From NCBI RefSeq assembly GCF_002858715.1, contig NZ_PJZH01000002.1, forward strand, positions 124,001 to 188,000: a stretch of DNA of 64,000 bases. The letters are read 5' to 3'. The notes under the pieces are model-generated. The model saw only the letters and a program-made list of their open reading frames with translations. It was not told where the DNA came from and did not search any database. The position numbers and the translations under genes are program-made. Positions 57,595-64,000 of the stretch are shown piece after piece (position 1 is the first letter of the stretch; each line of letters starts with the position of its first letter). This DNA is from Chimaeribacter coloradensis. Its GTDB lineage: Bacteria; Pseudomonadota; Gammaproteobacteria; Enterobacterales; Enterobacteriaceae.

Positions 57595-58466
57595 TGAATA
57601 TTACCATTGCCACCACCTCCCACCAGGGCACCCGCGCCACCAACCAGGACCAGACCGGCGAGATCATCGGCCGCCGGTCAGCCTGTTTCGTGGTCTGCGA
57701 CGGCATCGCCGGGCTGCCGGGGGGCGAGGTGGCGGCAAAAATTGCGCGTGACACCATCCTGGAAAACTTCGACGGCGAGCAGCACCTCGATGCCCAGAGC
57801 ATCCGCCGCTATGTGACCGGGGCGAATGCGGCGATCCGCGCGCGTCAGCGGGAGGAGGCGGAACTGGCGAAAATGGGCACCACGATGGTGAGCCTGTTTA
57901 TCGACCGCGACTACTCGCTGGCCTACTGGGCGCACGCCGGGGACAGCCGCCTCTACCTGTTCCGCCGCGGCTACCTGTTTGACGTCACCACCGATCACAG
58001 CCTGGTGCAGCAGATGAAAGATGCCGGGTTTTCCACCCAGGGCATCAACAGCAACCTGCTCTATTTTGCGCTGGGGCTGAATGAGGCGCGCGACGCCAGT
58101 TACAGCGACGTGCTGCAACTTGAGGACGGGGACGTCTTCCTGCTCTGCACCGACGGCTTCTGGCACAGCTTCAGCGAGGCGGAGCTGGAGCAGTCTTTGC
58201 ATATGGTGAATTCGCCGGGCGAGTGGATCGCCCTGATGGAGCGGGCCTGGCTGAACCAGGAGGCCCCTGCTGAAAGCAACACCGTGAAGAACCGCGGTGT
58301 TGATAACCGCAGCGTTGATAACCGTAGTGTTGATAACCGTAGTATTGATAACTACAGCGTTGATAACTACAGCGCGATTGCCGTGTGGGTCGGCTCTCCC
58401 CAGGAGACCACCCTGATGCACTCCTTGCCGGATGCCGGGCGTTTTATGCCGTCTAAACTGGGCTGA
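57594..58466 (+). CDS. pppA: T6SS PP2C-type phosphatase PppA
   Basis: A 290-residue protein phosphatase that reverses PpkA phosphorylation. Metal-binding motifs are TNQDQTGE, FVVCDGIAGLPGG, WAHAGDSRLYLFRRGYLF and VFLLCTDGFWHS. The last metal-binding Asp-Asn normally appears once, as DNYSAIAVW. Here six 15-bp units (58284-58373) encode VKNRG, VDNRS three times, IDNYS and VDNYS before AIAVW, so the DN motif is present five times. The reading frame is kept. Extra copies may lengthen the active-site loop or be a slippage hot spot. It is second in tagH-pppA-rtkS-ppkA. Confidence 0.94.
   Translation: MNITIATTSHQGTRATNQDQTGEIIGRRSACFVVCDGIAGLPGGEVAAKIARDTILENFDGEQHLDAQSIRRYVTGANAAIRARQREEAELAKMGTTMVSLFIDRDYSLAYWAHAGDSRLYLFRRGYLFDVTTDHSLVQQMKDAGFSTQGINSNLLYFALGLNEARDASYSDVLQLEDGDVFLLCTDGFWHSFSEAELEQSLHMVNSPGEWIALMERAWLNQEAPAESNTVKNRGVDNRSVDNRSVDNRSIDNYSVDNYSAIAVWVGSPQETTLMHSLPDAGRFMPSKLG
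58284..58373 (+). repeat. Six 15-bp tandem repeats inside pppA
   Basis: Units start at 58284, 58299, 58314, 58329, 58344 and 58359. The third and fourth are identical (GTTGATAACCGTAGT). The array is in frame and sits on the catalytic DN motif. Confidence 0.95.
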
Positions 58467-58501
58467 GGCTGATGTCTACTTTTACGCACACAAGGTACGC
58501 T

Positions 58502-59461
58502 ATGAAAATATGGATGTCCGGACTTCTTGCGTTGTTGGCGGTGCCTGCCGCACAGGCACAGAATTACCGCCTGGCCTACTCCCCCAGCCTGAAGCTTGAG
58601 ATTTATATTGATGACGTCAAAAGCAGCCAGCCGGAAGACTGGTGCCGTGATACCCTGCCGCTGCGCATTGTGGCCGGCGGGGAGCATGACCCGGCGGTGC
58701 TCAGCACCTTCCTGCCGCGGGTCGGCAGCCTGATCGAGAAGCAGTGCGACACCACTACCCGGCTGCCGTTTACCCTCACGGACAAGCAGGGGGCGAAGCT
58801 GTTACAGGGCGAGGCGCTGAAAAGCACCCATTGGCAGCCGACCGTGCTGCCCGACGCCCCGCCGCCGGTGACCGCCGACGGCCCGGCCGTGCCGCTGGCC
58901 CCGGAGCAGGCGGGCAGCGGTAAGCCCACCACCTTCTCCCTGCCCAACGGCTGCCATTTCCGCACCTACTGGGACGCCGCGCGGGACGGCAGCGCGCTGT
59001 TTGTGCCGAGCGGCGACAGCGTGACCTGCACGCCGGACGGCTGGGTCACCGACCGCAGCGACGTGAGCGTGACGCCGTCCGCCAGCGCCGCCCCCACGGC
59101 CCTGACCTTCTACCGCGGCTTCCCGATCGCCAACCTCAACCCGACCAGCGCCGCGCTGGCGGTGGTGAGCGCGGATGAGCGCCAGATGCTGCTGAGTAAC
59201 CGCGACAAAGCGCCGGACAGCTACCTGCTGCTGCCGTTTGACCGCACGCTCCACGCCTGGCGTTTCGACGGCCGGGTGATTTTACAGATCGGCAAGGGTG
59301 AGGCGGCCAGGGCCGCGGCCCTGAAACAGGCGATTGAACAGGCACAGGCGGCCTACCTGCCGCTGCTGCCCGCCGCCAGCACCGCCCTGACCTTCCTGCT
59401 GGTGGAAAAGGTCAGCCCTGAGACTGACCCGGCCGCCGCGGCTTACCGCACGGTCAATTAA
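58502..59461 (+). CDS. rtkS: Periplasmic regulator of the T6SS kinase, RtkS-like
   Basis: A 319-residue exported protein (signal [19 protein letters not shown]) lying between pppA and ppkA. This is the position of RtkS in Serratia marcescens, a periplasmic protein needed for PpkA function. Four cysteines ([40 protein letters not shown]) are spaced to form two disulfides. I assign it by position, size and export signal; I cannot compare the sequences here. The ATG at 58502 has AAGG upstream, better than 58472. It would contact the periplasmic end of PpkA. Confidence 0.78.
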   Translation: MKIWMSGLLALLAVPAAQAQNYRLAYSPSLKLEIYIDDVKSSQPEDWCRDTLPLRIVAGGEHDPAVLSTFLPRVGSLIEKQCDTTTRLPFTLTDKQGAKLLQGEALKSTHWQPTVLPDAPPPVTADGPAVPLAPEQAGSGKPTTFSLPNGCHFRTYWDAARDGSALFVPSGDSVTCTPDGWVTDRSDVSVTPSASAAPTALTFYRGFPIANLNPTSAALAVVSADERQMLLSNRDKAPDSYLLLPFDRTLHAWRFDGRVILQIGKGEAARAAALKQAIEQAQAAYLPLLPAASTALTFLLVEKVSPETDPAAAAYRTVN

Positions 59462-59474
59462 CAGAGAAGCCACT

Positions 59475-60905
59475 ATGTCGGGAATTGAACAGCGTCATCC
59501 CACCTCCAACAGCCTGCCGGTGGGTTACCGTTTCCGGGAATTTGAGATCCTGGAGGTGATTGGCGAAGGGGGCTTCGGCATTGTGTACCGTGCCTACGAT
59601 CACCAGCTTGAGCGCACCATCGCCATCAAGGAGTACATGCCGACCAAACTGGCGCAGCGCAATGAGGATTTGAGCGTCGGCGTGCGCAGTGACCGTTTCA
59701 CCAAAACCTTCCAGGCCGGGCTGCACAGCTTCATCCAGGAGGCGCGGCTGCTGGCGCGCTTCTCCCACCCCGGCCTGCTGCATGTGCTGCGCTTCTGGGA
59801 GGAGAACGGCACCGCCTATATGGGCACCCAGTTTTACACCGGCAATACGCTGAAGAACCTGAAGCTGTCGCAGCCGGAACTGATTGACGAGGCGTGGATC
59901 CGCAACCTGCTGCCGCCGCTGTTCAGCGCGATCCATACCATCCATCAGGAGGGGTATCTGCACCGCGACATCTCCCTGGACAATATCCAGATTCAGGAGA
60001 GCCAGTTGCCGGTGCTGCTCGATTTCGGTTCCGCCCGCAAGGAGATCGGTAACCTGTCGGACGAGACCGAGATTATGCTGAAGCCGGGGTTCGCGCCGAT
60101 TGAGCAGTATATGGAGAACAGCGACGGCGAACAGGGGCCGTGGACGGACATCTACGCGCTGGGCGCGGTGCTGCACACGCTGATTACCGGCACGCCGCCG
60201 CCGGTGAGCGTGGTGCGCAGTATTGAGGACAGTTACGTGCCGCTGGTGCAGCGCCGCCCTGCCGGGTATTCGCCGGCGCTGTTGCAGGTGGTGGATCATG
60301 CGCTGGCGCTGAAGCCGGAAGACCGGCCGCAGTCGATTGAGCAGCTGGCGGCGGAGTTGCAGTTGCCGGTGTCGGATGTGAGCGAGATTATCAGTTCGCC
60401 GATGGCCGCGCCTGGCGCGGTGCTGGTAGCGGCCAACCCGGCCGCCGCCGCGCCGGTAGCCGATAGCGTAACCGCCGGGCAGAAGCCTGTGAGCCGCCCG
60501 GTGCTGGCGCTGGCCGCCGTGGCCGTGGCGGCGGTGCTGGGCGTGGTGGTCTGGCTCTCCACCGGCCCCGGCGACCGGGAGAGCACGCACACTGTCGCCA
60601 ATAATACGCCGGAGAGCGCCCCTGCCCCCGCCGTGGCCGACCCGGATGCCGGAGCCGCCGCAGACGCCGCTGCCCCGGTGCCGGGCGCGCCGGTGGCGCA
60701 GGTCTACTTCCGCCTCAGCCCCAACGAGCAGGTGCTGCTGGACGGCAAACCGCAGACGGTGAAAATCAGCACCAGCGGGTTTGCGATGCTGAGCCTGGCC
60801 GCCGGTGACTACCAGCTGGAGATCCGGGAAAACGGCCAGCGGCGCGGGATGCAGGCGCTGAAGATTGACCGGGCGGGGACATGGTTGGTGGCCCCAGCGG
60901 AGTAA
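59475..60905 (+). CDS. ppkA: T6SS serine/threonine kinase PpkA
   Basis: A 476-residue membrane kinase that starts the phosphorylation switch. The glycine loop is [12 protein letters not shown], the ATP lysine is Lys52 (IAIKEYMP), the catalytic loop is HRDISLDN (Asp165), and DFGSAR is at 183-188. One membrane span lies at about 342-361 ([20 protein letters not shown]). The periplasmic tail of about 110 residues includes a PEGA-like segment ([20 protein letters not shown]). It is shorter than Pseudomonas PpkA, which has a large von Willebrand domain, and matches the Serratia type. RtkS is the likely periplasmic partner. It ends 25 bp before an inverted copy of the multi-hairpin repeat. Confidence 0.94.
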   Translation: MSGIEQRHPTSNSLPVGYRFREFEILEVIGEGGFGIVYRAYDHQLERTIAIKEYMPTKLAQRNEDLSVGVRSDRFTKTFQAGLHSFIQEARLLARFSHPGLLHVLRFWEENGTAYMGTQFYTGNTLKNLKLSQPELIDEAWIRNLLPPLFSAIHTIHQEGYLHRDISLDNIQIQESQLPVLLDFGSARKEIGNLSDETEIMLKPGFAPIEQYMENSDGEQGPWTDIYALGAVLHTLITGTPPPVSVVRSIEDSYVPLVQRRPAGYSPALLQVVDHALALKPEDRPQSIEQLAAELQLPVSDVSEIISSPMAAPGAVLVAANPAAAAPVADSVTAGQKPVSRPVLALAAVAVAAVLGVVVWLSTGPGDRESTHTVANNTPESAPAPAVADPDAGAAADAAAPVPGAPVAQVYFRLSPNEQVLLDGKPQTVKISTSGFAMLSLAAGDYQLEIRENGQRRGMQALKIDRAGTWLVAPAE

Positions 60906-60930
60906 GCGGTATTTCATACCAGGGGAGCCG

Positions 60931-61360
60931 GTATGGGCATACGGCTGGCGTCTTTCTGCGATTCCGCAGCCGGTATTATGGGTAGGGTGGCATGTTTCGG
61001 TTGTTCATGTGTCGTTGTCTACCCGACTCTCATTGCCTCAACCGAGCAGGGCCTGCCGGCGCGCCGGCCCTGCACCCGCGCGCATTCGGTGCCCCGGCAG
61101 AATTATTGCCCGCTCCGCGGGTTCCCTCCAGCGTCCTCCGGGCTGTTCGGGCCGGTACAGACACGCTCCCGGCGTGGCTGTACCTTTCGCGGGGGAGATT
61201 CGCCCCATCCCTGGGGCTCACCCCTTCGGGGCCAACGCTTCGCGTTGTTCAAATTGGCTCCCGGCCAATTTGTCCATGCCCGCTCACCCGGCCCTGCGTC
61301 CTCGTCGGCAATAATTTAATGCCCCCACCTCCTCTGCAAACCCGTGGGTATGTAAGGAAA
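60931..61360 (-). repeat. Multi-hairpin dispersed repeat, copy C (inverted)
   Basis: The reverse complement aligns with copies A and B: it starts TTTCCTTACATACCCAC and ends near the GCGTATGCC-like segment. The four shared hairpins are present with different stems: AAATTGGC/GCCAATTT (61251-61271), GTACAGACACGC/GCGTGGCTGTAC (61155-61183, one mismatch), CCCGC/GCGGG (61109-61121) and GCAGGGCC/GGCCCTGC (61046-61073). Between the first two, extra small hairpins are inserted (for example AACGC/GCGTT and CCCC/GGGG). About 80 bp near its ppkA-side end is unrelated to the other copies. Confidence 0.85.
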
Positions 61361-61510
61361 GAGTAGATAAGGCCTTTGTAATGACTGTGTGGGCTTTATG
61401 CGTGCTGATGCATGGGGCTATAAGGTTGGGTGGACAGGCCTCGTCTTCTGAATTTTACCGCAGCTATTTCCAGACAGATTTTCGGCTTATAGGAACAGCG
61501 GGCGCTAAAA
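61361..61510. other. Spacer between repeat elements
   Basis: 150 bp with no gene or clear signal seen. Confidence 0.4.
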
Positions 61511-61777
61511 CCTATTACTGCATAAAACCGCATAGTTGAGTAACCCCATCAAACGACTACAAACCCCTTACATACAACCCATTGCTGCATAAATCAGCAG
61601 AAGCCAGTAACCCCGCCAAATACCCAAAAATTCCCCATCTAAAACCCATTGCCGCATAAACCAGCAGAAGCGAGTAACCCCACCGAACGCCCAAAAATTC
61701 CCACCAACAACCCATTGCCGCATAAATCAGCAGAAGCGAGTAAACCCACCAAACGCCCACAAATTCCCCACCTACTT
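61511..61777. repeat. 66/67-bp tandem repeat, four copies
   Basis: Units begin at 61511, 61578, 61645 and 61711 with a CCCATTGCCGCATAAA-type word (the first unit is diverged), followed by CAGCAGAAGCGAGTAA and CCAAAAATTCCC. The period equals 22 codons, so long open frames cross it on the minus strand, but no start signal or protein resemblance supports coding. It runs straight into copy B of the hairpin element. Confidence 0.9.
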
Positions 61778-62071
61778 TTTCCTTACATACCCACAGGTTT
61801 GCAGAGGGGGTGGGGGCGTAAAAATCATTGCCGAGTGGAGACGCAGGGCCGGGCGAGCACACAGGGATGTGTGCGAGAGTCGCAGCCACGCTGGGAGCGT
61901 GTCTGCGGCGGCCCGAAAAGCCCGGAGGCGCAACGAGGGGACACGCGGGAGCGTGCAATGATTCAGCCGGATCACCCAAGGCGCGGGGATGCAAGGGGCG
62001 CGCGCCTACGCGCCCCTTGCGCGGTGGCGGCAGCGGGGCCGCAGAAAGCGTGCGGGCGTATGCCAACGCAA
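61778..62071 (+). repeat. Multi-hairpin dispersed repeat, copy B
   Basis: It has the same order as copy A. Stems: GCACACA/TGTGTGC with a GGGA loop (61857-61874), CGCAGCCACGC/GCGTGTCTGCG with a TGGGA loop and one mismatch (61881-61907), CACGC/GCGTG with a GGGA loop (61942-61955), and the 12-bp GCAAGGGGCGCG stem identical to copy A (61991-62020). The unpaired blocks between the stems are nearly identical to copy A. Confidence 0.9.
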
Positions 62072-62165
62072 CCACCTCGATCCCCCTTTAACCCTGCCTG
62101 ACCGGCTGCCCGGCCACCCGCCTACCCAAGCAACCCAACCACGCCCACGGCAATAAAAAATGAAA

Positions 62166-62193
62166 TAAAAAAAGGACGCCGGTTTCCCGGCAC
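62166..62193 (-). terminator. Terminator of yedI
   Basis: On the minus strand a GCCGG/CCGGC stem with a GAAA loop is followed closely by a T-run, 42 bp after the yedI stop. Confidence 0.75.
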
Positions 62194-62234
62194 CCCCTCT
62201 TAAACCCCATTATCCCTGAAAGCGCGGCGGCCGC

Positions 62235-63164
62235 TTAAGCCGCTTCCTTCTTCCCAAACATCTTCTTACCCAGTAACACCACCCCAAGCACAATCGCCCC
62301 GGCGATCAACCCCACCACCAGGTCAATCGCGCCGGTGATCAGCGTGCTGACAAACCCGGTGCTGCCGTGGTTCAGCACGTCAATCAGGCTGTGCATGAAA
62401 GGGAAACCGTGGCTCAGGATGCTGCCGCCTACCAGGAACATCGCGATGGTGCCGACAATCGACAGCGTCTTCATCAGCAGCGGGGCGGCGCGCAGAATGC
62501 CGCTGCCCAGCCCGCGCAGCATACGGGTGAACAGGCCATTGCCTTCGCGCTTGCGCAGGTAAAAACCGACGTCGTCCATCCGCACAATCCCGGCCACCAG
62601 GCCGTAAACGCCCAGCGTCATCACCACCGCAATCAGCACCATCACCATCACCTGATCCACAAAGCGGACGTGGGCCACGGTGTTCAGCGAAATCACAATA
62701 ATCTCAGCAGAGAGAATAAAGTCCGTGCGCACCGCACCTTTGACTTTTTTCTTCTCCAGGGCCAGCAACTCCTCCTGGGTTTTCGGCGCGTTGGCGCGCG
62801 GCGCGGCCTTGTGTTCGCCCTCTTTGCCATGGAGAAACTTCTCGGCGATTTTCTCAAAACCTTCGTAACAGAGGTAAGCACCGCCAACCATCAGCAGCGG
62901 GGTGATCGCCCACGGGATAAAGGCGCTGATCAGCAGCGCCAGCGGCACCAGAATCGCTTTGTTCAGCAGGGAGCCTTTCGCCACCGCCCACACCACCGGC
63001 AGCTCGCGGTCCGCTTTAACCCCGCTGACCTGCTGGGCATTCAGGGCGAGGTCGTCCCCCAGTACGCTGGCGGTTTTCCGGGCGGCGACCTTACTCATCG
63101 CGGCCACATCGTCCAAAATCGAGGCAATATCATCAATTAACGCCAACAGGCTGGTTCCCGCCAT
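62235..63164 (-). CDS. yedI: DUF808 membrane protein YedI
   Basis: A 309-residue inner-membrane protein of unknown function conserved in Proteobacteria. Recognisable stretches are LLALIDDIASILDDVAAMSK, LALNAQQVSGVKADRELPVV and GAVRTDFILSAEIIVISLNT. About six to seven membrane segments follow. The Lys-rich C-terminus KKMFGKKEAA is cytoplasmic or periplasmic. It is a single gene with its own terminator; the left side borders the repeat-rich region. Confidence 0.92.
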   Translation of the reverse strand: MAGTSLLALIDDIASILDDVAAMSKVAARKTASVLGDDLALNAQQVSGVKADRELPVVWAVAKGSLLNKAILVPLALLISAFIPWAITPLLMVGGAYLCYEGFEKIAEKFLHGKEGEHKAAPRANAPKTQEELLALEKKKVKGAVRTDFILSAEIIVISLNTVAHVRFVDQVMVMVLIAVVMTLGVYGLVAGIVRMDDVGFYLRKREGNGLFTRMLRGLGSGILRAAPLLMKTLSIVGTIAMFLVGGSILSHGFPFMHSLIDVLNHGSTGFVSTLITGAIDLVVGLIAGAIVLGVVLLGKKMFGKKEAA

Positions 63165-63687
63165 TGTCTTTTTCCTTTCGGTTCAGTTGTTCAATTTGCC
63201 GGATAGTAACAAAAACAGGGAGTAACAAGAAATTACCCGGCGCGTGTGTCGCTGACCCGCCCTGTGACCGGGCGTCCCCTTAAAGATAGGCGCTGGTGTC
63301 GCTTTTCGCCCGGTTAACCCCCCGGTAAAAACCGGTTATGGAAAAAAGCGGCGACCTTGCCTGCACTGACCAGGAATTTATATAAGAGCGCGGCCCGCCG
63401 CGTGGCCGCAACAAAATAATTGTCTTAGCCAAGAGAATAAAAGCAAATTAACTGAAGGTTTACGGTAAAAAGCACGCGTTGCTCATGCTCTCCTTATTTC
63501 CTCCACGATACTTGAACTTCTTTACACCCGTTGACCTCTTTTTTTCACCGGGTGAACCATAATTACTGCTCCTGAATAGATCGCCGTGGAAAAACCACAG
63601 CGGGAAATAAACGTGACGGGGAATTCCCCGCCCCGCGAAATAACACACCTGTGAAGTTATCATCTGCAAAAGTATGAGGAGAGTGTC
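63165..63687. other. Intergenic region, no gene seen
   Basis: 523 bp between divergent yedI and the DUF1471 gene. AT-rich patches near 63400-63460 and 63500-63560 could hold promoters. I see no supported gene or RNA. Confidence 0.45.
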
Positions 63688-63957
63688 ATGAAACTGTTAC
63701 CTGTGATTACCGCTGCGCTGTTGACGGCTGCCTCGTTCTCCGCCCTGTCGGCCACCGAAGTCAACCGCAGTGAGGCCTCCGGCCTGCAAAGCATGGGCAC
63801 CGCCACCGTCAGCAACATCACCGGCTCGCCGGAAGATGCCGTCAGCGCCATGCAGCAAAAAGCGATGGAAGAAGGGGCCAGCCATTTCCGCATTATCGGC
63901 ATCGATACCCCGAGTGATTCCAGCCAGCAACGCGTTAACGCCGAACTTTACCGCTGA
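63688..63957 (+). CDS. DUF1471 (YhcN/BhsA-family) periplasmic protein
   Basis: An 89-residue small exported protein. The signal MKLLPVITAALLTAASFSAL ends at LSA-TE. The mature part has the DUF1471 pattern: LQSMGTATVSNITGSPEDAV, QKAMEEGASHFRIIGIDTPS, ending NAELYR. Members such as YhcN, BhsA and McbA respond to acid, peroxide or biofilm conditions and have a small alpha/beta fold. GAGGAG precedes the ATG. Which member this is cannot be decided. Confidence 0.88.
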   Translation: MKLLPVITAALLTAASFSALSATEVNRSEASGLQSMGTATVSNITGSPEDAVSAMQQKAMEEGASHFRIIGIDTPSDSSQQRVNAELYR

Positions 63958-64000
63958 TTTTTCAATGCGGTGAGCCGCCATTCTGAATACCGGGGGTCGT

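Noticed and set aside
61511-61777. CRISPR array
   Set aside because: The whole 66-bp unit repeats with no variable spacers, and no cas gene is present.
61557-62075. A 172-codon minus-strand frame across the tandem array and hairpin element
   Set aside because: It follows the 66-bp period and the hairpin blocks, has no ribosome site and no protein resemblance; the DNA is better explained as non-coding repeats.

Overview
The window is about 64 kb of GC-rich chromosome from a member of the Enterobacterales. It encodes close homologues of E. coli YchF, FhuF, YdcR, Spy, YchO, YedI, Cbl and the L-galactonate set LgoD/LgoR/LgoT, and a Klebsiella-type nas operon. It also carries a TagH-PppA-RtkS-PpkA module of the kind described in Serratia marcescens. 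A Serratia-like or related genus (Yersiniaceae or a neighbour) is the best guess; the species cannot be fixed from sequence reading alone. No rRNA, tRNA, integrase, transposase or CRISPR array was seen.

Layout. 1-9.4 kb: SulP anion transporter (cut by the window edge), ychF, a DHDPS-family aldolase, Fur-box/fhuF, a small unknown protein, a GAF-GGDEF cyclase, a zinc alcohol dehydrogenase and a flavin monooxygenase behind a strong Fur-like box. 9.5-11 kb: a probable peptidoglycan amidase toxin with an overlapping lipoprotein (immunity candidate), then a multi-hairpin repeat. 11-16.5 kb: an ABC importer with an M24 peptidase and its own LacI regulator, facing a divergent amidotransferase-like gene across two LacI-type operators. 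17-20.7 kb: lgoD / lgoR-lgoT. 20.7-24.4 kb: ArsR, an atypical P450, a monooxygenase-fold protein and a YdcR-type regulator. 24.7-28.1 kb: a CIO-type cytochrome bd oxidase with its DUF2474 small subunit, then spy. 28.3-33.2 kb: an AT-richer surface-polysaccharide trio and a ToxR-like membrane regulator. 33.3-37 kb: a ClC channel and the inverse autotransporter YchO. 37.2-41 kb: a three-subunit gluconate-type dehydrogenase, then a PEBP-like protein (41.1-41.7 kb). 41.7-54.8 kb: nasR, nasF-E-D-(CB fusion)-A-cobA, and cbl. 55-60.9 kb: SH3-like lipoprotein, Tai4-family immunity protein, and tagH-pppA-rtkS-ppkA. 60.9-62.1 kb: two more copies of the multi-hairpin repeat and a 66-bp tandem array. 62.2-64 kb: yedI and a DUF1471 gene.

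How it works together. The nas block is a complete nitrate assimilation unit: import (NasFED), reduction to nitrite and ammonium (NasA and the NasC-NasB fusion), and siroheme supply (CobA). Its control can be read from the DNA: a sigma-54 promoter and a two-hairpin leader suited to NasR antitermination. The module at 56-61 kb is the phosphorylation switch of a type VI secretion system, but no core tss gene lies in the window, so it must act on a system encoded elsewhere.

The most unusual items are: (1) a dispersed element present three times, whose hairpin stems change sequence between copies while pairing is kept, with short purine-rich loops (pyrimidine on the opposite strand); (2) one continuous reading frame joining NasC, NirB and NirD that still holds a strong internal ribosome site and start exactly at the NirB boundary; (3) six 15-bp repeats in pppA that multiply the catalytic Asp-Asn motif; (4) an amidase/lipoprotein pair and a Tai4 gene without a Tae4 beside it; (5) paired operator sequences for the LacI regulator, LgoR and an unknown regulator around the ClC gene.
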